Source of the DNA: Sarcophilus harrisii | Lineage: Eukaryota; Chordata; Mammalia; Dasyuromorphia; Dasyuridae | Length of the DNA stretch: 64,000 bases | Assembly: GCF_902635505.1 (NCBI RefSeq) | Contig: NC_045429.1 | Coordinates: forward strand, 35,596,257-35,660,256 | Direction of reading: 5' to 3' | Shown: piece by piece, positions 20,987 to 33,800 of the stretch | How the letters are laid out: the number at the start of each line of letters is the position of its first letter | How positions within the stretch are numbered: the first letter of the stretch is position 1 | The notes under the pieces: generated by a model | The model's input: only the letters and a program-made list of their open reading frames with translations | Databases searched by the model: none | Told to the model about the DNA's origin: nothing | Position numbers and translations under genes: made by a program

Positions 20987-21798
20987 GTAAGTGGAGACTC
21001 TGGGAGTCTGTATTTGCAGGATATTATACATAGCATTAGAGTTGCTAGAGGCATGTCTGAGACCTAATGAAGGTAAATATCATTCTCTGTTGCCTTCCAG
21101 TCAGTCAACAAGCATTTATTGAGTGACTACTGTGTTCTAGAAATTAGGCTAAGTGCCAAGAATACTAAGAAATGAAAATTCAATCCCTGCTCTCAAAGAA
21201 GCTCACAGCCTAATAGGGAGGAGACAACATGCAAACAAATGAGTATAGATGGAATCTATACAAGATACACAGGAGATAATCCTAAGAGGAAAAGTGCTAG
21301 CATGAAAGGATCCAGAAAAGCTTCTCACTTCATTGTAGCTGAGAATTGAAGGAAAACAGGGAAACCAAAAGGCAGAGACAAAAAGGGGGAATATTCCAGG
21401 CAGGAGACAAGGGGCCAGGTGGTGGAATGTCCTCCAAAAAGCTAGACTATGCTTTGTTTTTTCATTTTTTCATTCATTGTGAATGAAATTACCCCAGAAA
21501 AAGTACACATGGAGACCTGTGTGCTCCAACACTGAAAATGTCTGCATTTCTTAAAACGCTGAAAAGTGTCCCTGTTGCTGTCTCCTGGCGACTTTTCTCC
21601 TGGAAACTTCCTGTCTCGCCTACTACCAATCTGTGTCTGCTCAGGGTTATGGCTTCTGCTCTGCATTATGTAGATCTGACAAGGTAGTTGTCAGTTACTC
21701 CTATGATTAATCAGAACATATTGATTGCTTTCATGGAATCATCAACTGGGAGCTAAGAAGAGACCACAGGGGACATTTAATTAACTCCCACCACTCTC

Positions 21799-21829
<31 letters not shown>

Positions 21830-24800
21830 GGCTGAGGCAATTGGGGTTAAGTGATTTGCCCAGGGTCACATATTAAGGGAGTGTTAAATGTCTGAGTTCC
21901 AATTTGAACTCAGATCCTCCTGACTTCAGAGCTATTTCTCTATTCACTGCACCACCTGCTGCCCTTACCCTCCCTCTCTTTATACCTGAAGAAACTCAGC
22001 CCCAGAGAGGCACAGTGATATTTGCCCAGAATCACATAAGTAGTAAACAACATAGGCAAGATTTGAACCCAGATTCTATTACTCTCCTGTGAGGGCTTTC
22101 TGCACTATACTAGAGTGGGGCTTGTCTTCTGAAATGTTTTGGGAATTGATTTAGTTTATTGCTATATTCAAAGTGAGCTCTGAAAAACATCTACAAACTT
22201 ACTTTTAGAATCTCCTTTTTCTCCCTTTCTTCCTGTTAATAAATGAATATTTATTAAACAATACACATCACATACTGTGCTAAGAGCCGATAACAATAGG
22301 AAAACAAAACAATCCCTGCTCTCAAGAAGCTCATATTATAATGAGCTGAATATTACACTAAAGCACATACTATAACATAAGCACAAGGTTTCATCTTGGA
22401 ATCACAGAAAGATCCATTAACTAAGGGATCAACAGAAAATCAGATAGTATTGCATCTTGTTTATTGTCTCTTTAATGATTAAAACTACCTTTTTAAAACT
22501 ATTTGTCAAAAGCAAGGATTGTTTTGGGGGGTCTTCAATCGCCAATGTGACTACTGAAGAAATGGAAACCACAGGGCCTGCAGAGTCAATAGTTGGATCT
22601 AATGGCTTGTTCTTCTGGACCATGGCTGCCTGGGGTGGGCTGCAGTTAGCACTGGTGTCCAGGAGGAAGAGGATGTTGTTTCCAGGGCTCCAAGACTTAT
22701 CTGCTACTAATAGGTGAGATCAATACTCAAATCTAACAAATAATTGTACAAGGATCCTCTACACTTTTCCTACTTTGAAACTGGCAAAGGTCAGGTTCAA
22801 GTTGGTCTTTCAAAGACTAAAGAAAGTATAGTACTCAATCATAATATTTAAAATACTACAAATAATACTATAAATAAATACCTATAAACCAATGCATCTC
22901 AAAATCTAAATGACAGAAAATAGTGAAAAATAAGATGATTTTCCTCAAGAGGAAAGCATTTTGGGTTATCAGGGAATTAAGGAGAACTACCACCTTTCTG
23001 CAAACTTGCAGTTTATGGGCATACTGGACAAGTCTTCAAAAGAGATAGAATGCAGAATCTAGAGTCAGAATCCAAGTTCTGCTGTGGAATTGGACACTGA
23101 CTCACCGTGTGATTCTGGGCAAGTCACTTGTGCTGTTTGCCTCATTTTCCCCAAATGTAAAATGGATGCAATGAGAGCATTTATGTTACACAGCAGTCAT
23201 CAGAATCAAATCAAATAATTTTCGTTCTATTTAACATGTATAGGACTGCTTGCCATCTTTGGGGAGAGGGCAGAGGGAGGGAGGGGAAAAATCGGAACAG
23301 AAGTGAGTGCAAGGGATAATGTTGTAAAAAATTACCCTGGCATAGGTTCTGTCACTAAAAAGTTATTTAATAAAAATAATAATAATAATAATAATTTTTG
23401 TGAATTGCCTAATACAGTGCCTTGTACATTGTAGGTGTGTAATAAATGCCTTCTGCTTCTGCTTCCAACCCCCATTTAGAGACAGTTGGTTCATTGCAGG
23501 GGTCCAGCCTCTGCAGGGGGTCCAGGGGGCTGAGCAGGAAGAATAGGGTCAGAATCAAAGGAAGCCAGGAGTTGTGGTGTAGTTTGAGTGAGGAAATGAT
23601 AGAAGTGAGGCTCCCACTTCTCTCAGGCTCCTTCAGGCTTTATTTTTATACTATACGATAATCATGTATTTTTCTTTAGGTCAACATAGTTTTCAGACAT
23701 GTGTCTGACTTATTGACTTTTATATGTTACGACATTTGACATTTAATATTTGAGTAAGTTTTTTTATGGTTCAGTGTTAATTATTGATTACAACTTATGT
23801 CTTCTTTGTCAATCCTATGGATTGTTTGATTCCTGTATTTCCCTGACTTGGAACTGTGTATATAGGCATTTAGGGCAATTCCTAGGTATACTTTAACCAT
23901 CTTTTCGTTCCTAGACATACTGATCTTTTCTGAGTCTATGTTGTTAAATGAAATAGCCCAGGCAATAAAATTCAAGCCAGCCATGATGGTTCATAATTTA
24001 GAAATAATTTATTTCTTACCAGCCTAGATAGCCTGCATGGCCGGGAACGACCTCAGATCCCCTGCCCAACTGAAGTAGGGATAGCCTTATAAGCATTCTT
24101 GTTCACCCTTAGTGACATATTTTGACATTAAACAGTGACTTGACTTTACAGGACAAAAGATACAATGGCAGATGTTTAACATAATTTATAGGTCAGGGTT
24201 ACCAAACAAATACTCCTCAATGTTGAGCAGTCCCTTTGAAGTGCAAAACACCTCCTTTAATCTAGCTGAGCAAACATTTCTCTGAAATCCCTGGGCCCTT
24301 TAACCTAAAGATTGAGGGAGGGGAGGGAAGGCCAGTCCTTCATCCATTTCAGTAAACACCATTATTTCTTGGAACTTTGGATTCTTTCCGATAGTGATAA
24401 TGCTTTCCATAGTATTCTCTCCTTTATCCTTTCTATCAGTGAGAGATTAGTTTTATTAGGACAGAATATGCATGTGGAATCATTTCTAGTTAACTTGGCC
24501 AAATTCCCCTTGTTATCAGATTTTTTTTAGATAATGTTTAGTGCTGTAATCAAGCCAATTATAAATAACATAGGAAATAGCAGTCCACTAATGAGAATCA
24601 TAGGACATGTTGTTCCTGCATGACTGTTGGGCACGTCCGATCTCAGTGCTGGGCTTTGCCAATCAGCTTAGAGATTGCAGCTCCCAGCAGTTTATGTCAA
24701 GGACACCTTTAGGAGCAATTCAGAATGAAACAGAAACTGGCCTAATTGTAGAAACTCTTCTCATTTCTGGGCTGTGTGTGTGCTGAGAGGCAGGGGAGGC

Positions 24801-27800
24801 TGTAACTGGCCTGTGCTTCTTGCAGGGTAGAAACTTTGACTTCCCATGTAGATCAGTTATTCCCTGTCACTTCCAGGTTTAGAAAGTTACCTGAGGGCTG
24901 GGTGGGGAAAGGGCACAAAGATATTCAATGACCTGCTTAGCCTCCTGCATCTAGCCTGCATCCTTGGTCCATCAGGAGCAAGTGCTTCCTTGTTCTCTGC
25001 TAACACCCCCATGATGCTTTCCTCTCAGCTACTCTATTCTCTATACTCAGCTTTCTGGAGTTGGTTTAAACTTTTTGGAGCCTTAGGTGTGGCTGATACT
25101 GTTAAGGAAGATGATGTTTCTGTGCACAGCAGAAGCTGCCCCTGATCTTGTTGAACAATTTTACATAAATCTTACCCCACAAGTCTAATCTCCCAGCTCT
25201 GGGTGAACTGAATGCAGACAGTCCCCTGGACCCCAGCTGCTGATACTAGATAATGTGAGAGGGGGAAGCAGAAAGACCTGAGTGTGAAAGCTGCTTCCTG
25301 GCTGTGTGACCCTGGGCTATGAATTTTACCACCTCCCTCCTCTCTGAATCTCCATTTCTTCCTCTGTGAAACAGAGATAAAAGAAACACACAGTTCACAG
25401 GATTACTGGGAAGATGGAATGACAGAACACACATGGAACTGATGAGGTTTAGATTTGGGGAACACAAATGGAATTAGGGTTTCTGATAGTCAGGGAGTTA
25501 AATAAGATCTAGTGGCAGCGCAAGGGTAGGGAGTTCTGAGGATTCCCTTTCTGGCGGCGCAGAGGTCCTCTGTAAAGGAATCTACAGACCCAAAAACCTA
25601 GATTGATAGAAGAGGTTTATTATGGGGATTGGAAGTAAGGTTAAATTCTAGTTAAGGAAATAGGTAAGAGTAAAGAGGCAGTGGAAACAGTATTCCAGTG
25701 GGCAGAAGCTCCTTGGGGTGCCAAGCATGGCATAGTGGCATGTTTGGAACCTCTGCCAAAAGAGGATTTTAGTTTGGCATAATGAGAGATTTAGCTAAAG
25801 AGGCCCATGGCGGGGTTGGGGATGGGGGGTCCCAAGTTGGCTCAGATCTGATGGGGGCTGGGACAAGCCTAGATCTCCTATTGGAATTCAAAGGGGTGCT
25901 TTTGACCAGAATTTGTGAATCAAAGGTCCTAGCTTCGAGGAGTGGCTGGGAGTAATCTGAATCACAAATCAATCAGAAAGGATCACAAATCAGTTTCTCA
26001 AAGGGACCACAACCCACTTCAGAATGTGCTAAAATGCTAAGTATGATCCTTCTTCTTCTTTCCTCATTGAGGAGGTTTCCCTGAGCTCTCTTTTAAGAGT
26101 TTCTTCTAGTCTCTGGACCTTCTACCTCCATTGGGCCCTCATGTCTCCCCCTTTCCTTTCAGGCTTTGCCCTGGGCTCTACTGTGCAGTCTGAGACAAAG
26201 GGCATCTGGATGTGGTGTGTTCTTCACCCTCTCAAACTGGATCATATCTTAGTTCTGCTTGATACCGAGGGCCTTGGAGACGTGGAAAAGGTAAAAACAG
26301 TGACATTCTGCTCGCTCGATTCTGTGTGACCTAACAAGGAATGACCTCTTACATGGGACACAAAATGTATTGCAAGAATGCCTGTGCAAGGCATATGTGG
26401 GGTGATCGAGCCAGATGGGTCCTGGGCTGAGGCCGAGACACTCTGAACAAGAAGGCCATGTTATGTAAACATATATGACCTATCCCAGGGATCTACCACT
26501 CTCATCATATCGAGGACTTGCCAAACTTTTTTTCCAACTGCAGAAATAGGCCAAAAGAAATCGGCCAAAAGTCCCAAAATGAAGTTGACACTGGACCTCG
26601 GGTTAGACTGGTTGTCTGGGAACCCCATTTTCTGCAGGAGGTTCCTCTTTTAAAGCTTCTGAAATCCCCCTTCTGAATCTCTTCCTACAAGCTATAAATT
26701 CACCAGTGAATACAAATGATCAATCCATCAAATAGCAAGTACTTGCTAAGAATCTACTCCCTATTAGGCTCACAGGACAAAAATACCAAAGTCACACAGT
26801 CCTCAACTTCAAGAAGCAGACAGCAGATCTAGTGGCTAGATGCTGGACTTAGGGTCAGAAAGATCTGAGTTTAATTCTGCTTCAAGCATTCATGTGCTGT
26901 GTGACCCTGAAAAAGTCACCTGACCCCTCTTAACTCAGTTTCTTTATTTTAAAATGGGGACAATAATAGCACCTACATTCTTTGGTCATTGTTAGGCTCA
27001 AGTAAACTTTTGCAATGGTTAGATACAAATGCAAAGCAATGCACAGATGTGAGCTATTGGCTGGGTATATAAAAAGCCAGGGAAACTGATAATCTCAAAT
27101 TCTGTATGAGAATTCTATTCGCATTCTATAAGCATTCTGTGACATCAGATTGCTTTATTTTATGTGTATATGTTTGTTCTTGTAGGTTTTTGCAAGGGTC
27201 CTACCCTTCCTCTGAGGCAAAAGAGCTGAAATTGCTGGCTAGAGGATGGGATATGAATGGAACCATCTCTATGGGTGGCTCAACTGTACATGCTGAGGCC
27301 CCAAACTCCTTAGCATTCGATTCCTTGCCAATTTTCCCTTCTCCCTCTCAAGGTCCATATTCATGAGCAGAATCTCAAGGAGAAATTGTGAATTCTTATG
27401 AGCAAAGGTCCTAGGGTCCTCCCCAGGAGGATTATGACAATGAGAAGTCAATTCAATAAAAATTTATTAAGCAACTACTGTGTGCCAAGTAGACTGTGCC
27501 AAATGCTAAGGATACAAATTAGAAAAAGAAGATTACAAACTAATGGAGGAGGATAAAAGGAACCTGAAATAAGGGAGAGGAAAAGGGGAGTTCCTGTGCA
27601 GGGCACAGTATTGCATGGAATCAAAACCTGCTGACCTGTAGACCTGCTGATAGAAAATGAATAGTTCCCTAGATAGTTCTGATCTAAGTCCCTCTAAAAG
27701 AAGGCTTTGAAAGAGCTTAGTACTGTACTCTCAAGTCCTCCAGTCAGAGGAGAGAGGCAACTGAGGCAGTTGAGAAGGTATGAAGAATCACAAATTCAGT

Positions 27801-30800
27801 CAATCAGCATGGTGATGAAATTTCAGTTGATCAGCTTCTCTTGGGGGAGACATGATGGGCACAGTAATCCCTGGGGTCCAAACCTCTGTCATAAAACGGA
27901 AAGATTTATTGTCAACATCCATTCCCTTAGCAATAAAAAAAAAAACCCAACTTTTTAAAAAGTTAAAAAAATCCCATCAGAACCCTAAGATAGCTCTCAT
28001 GCTGGTTGCCCTTGGCAATTTTTTGACCTTTACTCTTTTCTCCTCACACCCAAGAAGATTTCTCTCCATGATTCCAAAGTTCAACAAAAACTCAGTAACG
28101 TGTTCTTTCATACCATTCAAAGTTCTTTAACTAAGAGAATCCATATCCTAAGTACAGATGGAATCATGAATCTCCCCTCCCCACATCTATGATATCATCT
28201 TGCCTATCATGGCTTTTAGAGTACATGGAAATGTAAAAGTATTGTGTCCAGCTTTCTAGAGCCCCCAGGTTGGGGTGACAAAAACATACCATTGCTTTCT
28301 AGAGCCCCCACACCAGGGTGATTAAAATATACCTTCCTAGTGAAGAAGTGATGAGACGGAATTCTCAAGGATGGTGGAAAAATGGAGTCCCTTTATTTCA
28401 AAGACTTTCCCCTTTATATAATGTAACAAAAACACCACCATGCACAGGGGACCACATAAACAACTTGCTATTGTATGTAGTTTGTCCCCTGGTATCATTC
28501 TTCCAGCTGGTATCACTCTGCTTCAATCTCTGCACAGGTTGTCACCACCCCCTGACTTCTCAGGAAGGCCGAGAGCCCTTAGGGGAGATGGGGAGCAGAA
28601 AAAGACATTGTCAGCAGGTCTCTCTGGGCTGAAGGGTCTTATACCTTACCCTGAGTTTCCCAACTGATCGTGACCTTCTACAGAGAGGGGAAAGAGAGAG
28701 AGGAATGAACATTACAGATAAGCAACAGACATGAGACTTTCCCAAACAAAAAGAGAAATCAGGTAGACCCCAATTGGTACTGGGTACACACCTTCAGTGC
28801 TGCCAGTCAGTCTTTATTGCTACAACTCTCATTGGCCATCTGGGAGCTACAATCTCCTTCATATACAGAGAGACACATGCGTACGTGCACGCACACACAC
28901 AAACAAAATCAGAAAGGTTGAATAATGGACTCACTGATATAATCTGTTTCATAGGGTGACTCCATGAATGATTCATGGATCTTTGCCTTGGCTGTCCTGC
29001 TCAGCAGCACTTTTGTGTACAACAGCATGAAAACCATCAACCATCAGGCCTTGGAACAGATGCAGTATCCTTTCAGAATATCTTTGACTATCTTCAATCC
29101 TAATTCTCTCTCATCAGGATAGATGACAAACTACCCACACTTTAGGAGCTGTCATCAGGAATTAATTTACCCAGAAATATCTGTCATTAGGTGGTCAACA
29201 TTCTTGGGCCAATTTTCCCAAACTAGAATGATGGATTCTTGGATGCTAGTCTGACAGTAAGTAAGTAAGTAAGATTTCATAACTGAAATCTTGAATGGGC
29301 CTCAGTTAAGTTTCCAATAATACTTAAGTTTTCCACTTTCACACTGAAGAATTCTGAAATGTCCTGATCATTTTATCTTTCCCTCTGCCGTATCATTGCC
29401 AAGCTGCTTCTTCTCTACTCTTCCTCATCTCACATTACTCATATGTCTTCACAAATCTAGCAACATAGATAGAAATACACAGATGTGTATGTGTGTGTAT
29501 GTGTGTGTGTGGGTGGGTGTGTGTGTGTGTGTGTGTGTATAGGGCTATATTCATGTACATAGTATAATAGTTTGTATATTATCTCCTCCATTAGAATATG
29601 AGCTCCTTGAGAGCAGAGAAATGTTTTTATCTTAATTTTTGTATCTGTCACTTAAAACATCTTTTTGATGCATACTAAACATTTAATAAATGCTTCTTGA
29701 CTGCCTGGTTCATTACAAGACCTTGTGTTCTACTATTATAGCAAACAGAAAATAGGTTGAGACTTGGGACCTCACCAAAGAAATGAAAGAAGCATCAAAT
29801 TGATCAAAGACTTCCCCAAAAAGCTCCCTTTCCTGTTTTGTGATTGAATGCACATAAGGACAGAAGGACAGGAGAGGGAGAGAATTTCTAAGACTCAGTG
29901 GAGGGAAGAGAAGATCCAATAATTAGAAGTGAGAACTAATGGTGCTGATGGATGTTTCCTTTTCCTTATTGATAATCTTAGCTATGTCACAGAGCTGACA
30001 GAACTAATCAAGACTAAATCCTCACCTAAAGCTGCTAGAAAAGACTCAGCAGAGTTTGTGGGCTTCTTCCCAGACTTTGTGTGGGCAGTGCGGGATTTCT
30101 CCCTGGAGCTTAAGATAGATGGATATCCCATAACCCCAGATCAATACCTGGAAAATGCCTTGAAACTCATCAAAGGTAATTTATTCGAAAACAAGTTTGG
30201 GCACATAAGTGGCCCTGGACAGTACAGGGTAACTGACACAAAATGTATTTCATTTTCTTTGGAGTTTAGATGCTGATTCCTAGAGCTTCTATTTTTTTTT
30301 TTTATTCTCATAGATTATTGAAAGGGGGGTTTAAAGCTATAAAGGTATATAAGCTTTGTTGAGAGTCAGTTTATCTCTTTTTTTGTAGCTCCAGAATTTC
30401 CATAATCTAATGACCTCTCTCCCCCAGTAGAATAGACACTGACATAACTAACTTTTCAACTTCTTGATGGATTGGTATCTTATGAACTTACAAAAGAAGA
30501 AAAATATTTGTATATTCCCTGCAGTAGGTTGGTGAACATGAAATTTCATAAAAGGGAATGACAGAATTTCAAAGATTATTTTATTTAGTCTGGGGCACAG
30601 CTTGAGGAATTTATCCTCTCTACTAACAGAATACATCTTGTTCATAACAAACAAAAATAGATAGCTATGTCCTTGAAAAGGCCTGTCCTACATCAAAAGA
30701 GGAATGACACTTGAAGTCAGAAGCCCTGAGTTCAGGTTACATCTTTGGTACTTACTGACTAGGTGACTTTGGGCAAGTCACCTCATAATTCTGGACCTCA

Positions 30801-33800
30801 GTATCTTTATGTATAAAATGAATAGTTAGGAATCCAAGATCTAAAAAAATATATAATAAATAATATAAAAGCAAAAATTATCTAATTCGTCAACTAGCTA
30901 ATTAGGAGGGGGTTCCCCTTGAGAATTCTAGAGGAATATTGGCTTTATTTCTCTCAAATATATCTTACTTATCCTAAAGATTTCTGATCAAATGCAGATT
31001 GCTCTAATAACTTTTCTTTTTCTAATAACTCTAATAACTTTTCTAATAATTCTAATAACTTTTTCTTTTTCTAATATATTTTATAATAAGTTATAAATCT
31101 AAATATACAAACTTCTAATTATATACTGTTAGGTGGGGATGCTAATCTCATTGGTAATGTCTTTAAATCATGTTTGACAATAAACTTCAATTACAATCAA
31201 AAATCATTAATTAAATATTGACTTTACACAAGGGACTGGGCTAGGTGTTCAGCATATAGGGAAAAAAAGCCTACCCTCAAAAAGTTTATATGCTAGAAGG
31301 TAAAAAATAAGTAGGTAAAGAGCAAGCACATATAGAATGAATGTGGGAAACTAGGGAGACAAAAAGGACTAAAGGACTACAGAGATCATCAAAGGCTTCT
31401 GTAAGAGATATTGTCAAAATAGAAGGCTACAGAAAATTATATGTTCCAAGGGTGATGAAGAGGGATGAAAAAGTCTAGACATATGAACTCCCTGGGCATA
31501 AATATGCAAATGAGTAATGGAATGTCATAGAGAGAGAATAGGAGGGCCACTGTGACTGAATTAGAAGATGTAAAGAGAATAATATGAATTCAATCAAAGA
31601 GCCATGTTTGCATTTGGCTTCAGAGGCACTAAGGAAGCCACTACAGCTAGCTTCTTGAGCCATACAATGTCATAATCAGACTTGTCCATCCAAAGTATCA
31701 GATTGGCAAGAGATATTATAAGAACAGAACCAGCAACTGACGATATAGAGGGGGAAAGGAAGTGTAGAGAATGACTTCTGAGATAGTTGCATCTCAATGA
31801 CTAATTCTGGTTATAATGGTAGAATTATTAGCTTCAAACAAAAAGCATCTCCTTTTATTAATCTGGGAGCCTGACCTTAGTCTTCAAGTTTTGCATCTTG
31901 TTCATATTAGGGAGCCACAATTCTCTTTTTATATTATGTATAATTAGTCTAGTAATTTCCCAAGTTCTTCCTAATCTTAGCTCAACTATGAATCTGTGAG
32001 AGATTCCATTCAGATTTGGGGCAAATCTATTTTCTCTCCATGTTTTTAGGTGTCTCCTCTGAATAACAAAATATTTTATTATCCTGATAAGGAGTTGCTT
32101 TTGATTTCTATAATCTATCCCTAAATCACTTCTTGTTTTAAAAATTCTGTGCCTATCATTCTGCCTTAGGATTGAATACATGAAGACTTAGATATAGAAA
32201 TTGCCAGGCTTCATCACCCCCTTATCCCAGGCCTATACCTTACCATAATTTCTATTTTCCTATCCCTCAGACAAACACCCCAAAGTTCAAAGGGCCAACC
32301 TTCCACGAGAGTGCATCAGAAAATTCTTTCCAAAACGCAAGTGTTTTACATTTGACTGTCCAATATATGATAAGAAACTCTTAACCTGTCTTCAAAATGT
32401 CCAAGAAAGCCAGCTGGAGCCTGAATTCAAGAGTCAGACAGACAACTTCTGCTCATACATCTTTTCCAATGCAAAACCCAAGATCCTCAGTGGGGGCATC
32501 ATGGTGAATGGGAATCGTGAGTTGGGCTTTTTTTTTTTTTTTTTTTGGCTCCACTGAATACTTGATATGGATTGGATATGTGTTCTTTGTTTCTTTGTAT
32601 GTGTACAGGTATTGTAAGATATTTGTTTTCATCTCCTTCTTGTTTCCCTGGATTTCAGTTTAAAAGTCCCTAAGAATATGCACTCTGAGACAAGGCTAAT
32701 GATATTTGGCGGAGAATAAACTAGATTAAACTGAAGTAGACAGGTGCCACAAGTAGAAAGAAAGGGAATTGCTTTAATTCTCCAAAGGTAAAGTGTATGG
32801 ATTTAGAAGAGTATAAACCAGTGACTTGGACTTCTATTCTTGAGAATATTCTAGAGCTCAGTATGAAGGGGATAGTTTGTAAGCACTAAGAAAAGGAAAT
32901 CACTAAAATCCAGCAGATTAAGCAAATGTCCTTGTTTGACACTGTAACTGGATTGATGTAGATCATGAGAAACAGTGTCGATTTAGGACAGTGAGATTTC
33001 AACAGAATATATATCAATGTATCATGCTATGATCATGAGAATGATACAAAAGAGATGACCATACTCTTAGGCAGATTCAGAATACATTAAATGACCAGAT
33101 CTCCAAAACAGCCCTTAATGACTTGAGGTCAAATTGAAGGGAATTCTATAATGCCAAGCCTAAAAGTTTTAGAATATCCTCAATAATATTGACAGAATTA
33201 TAAAAAAATACCAATAGAATAATAATATAATGTGCAGATGGCACAGAAGAATAATACAATCAATGAATTAAACAAGATACAATGTAATCCTGGTAGAATC
33301 ACATAGTGACTCCAAATGAATGATGAAACCTATTGAGAAATGCAAAGTTTTCCATTTGCTTTAAGTAGAGAATAGGGGAGATAGAGATAGAAAACAGTTC
33401 TTGGGGGAAAGAACTGAAGAATTATACTGATTAACAACTCACTATCAGTCAATAGTCTCAAATACAAAGTTATTCAAGCCGTCATTGTCAAGAATGAATT
33501 AAGTATTCAGATCCAGTCAGGCCACATCTGGCACGCTGTGAACAGTTCTAAGTACCTTGCTTTAGGAAAGACATATATTTCCAAAACAGTTCAAGAAGAA
33601 GGTACCTAAAATCAGTGAAAGGACTGAACAAGCCCTTGGAAGAAAGCTTACATCCAATTGCTTGACCCCAGAAGTCAAAATTAGGAGAAATGCGTAGTTT
33701 GCCAACAGGCAAATTTAGGTGTGAAAAAAATTTAGATTTCCTAACTATTTTAATTGTTTAAAAAATAGAAGAGGCTACATTGAGTTATCCTGCTCTCCCC

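Noticed and set aside
22457-22717. 86-codon open frame in GBP-B intron 2
   Set aside because: The protein has no recognisable motif and the flanks lack acceptor and donor signals; not supported as an exon.
31858-32181. 107-codon minus-strand open frame in intron 5
   Set aside because: No motif or splice context; the + strand is plain intron just before exon 6.
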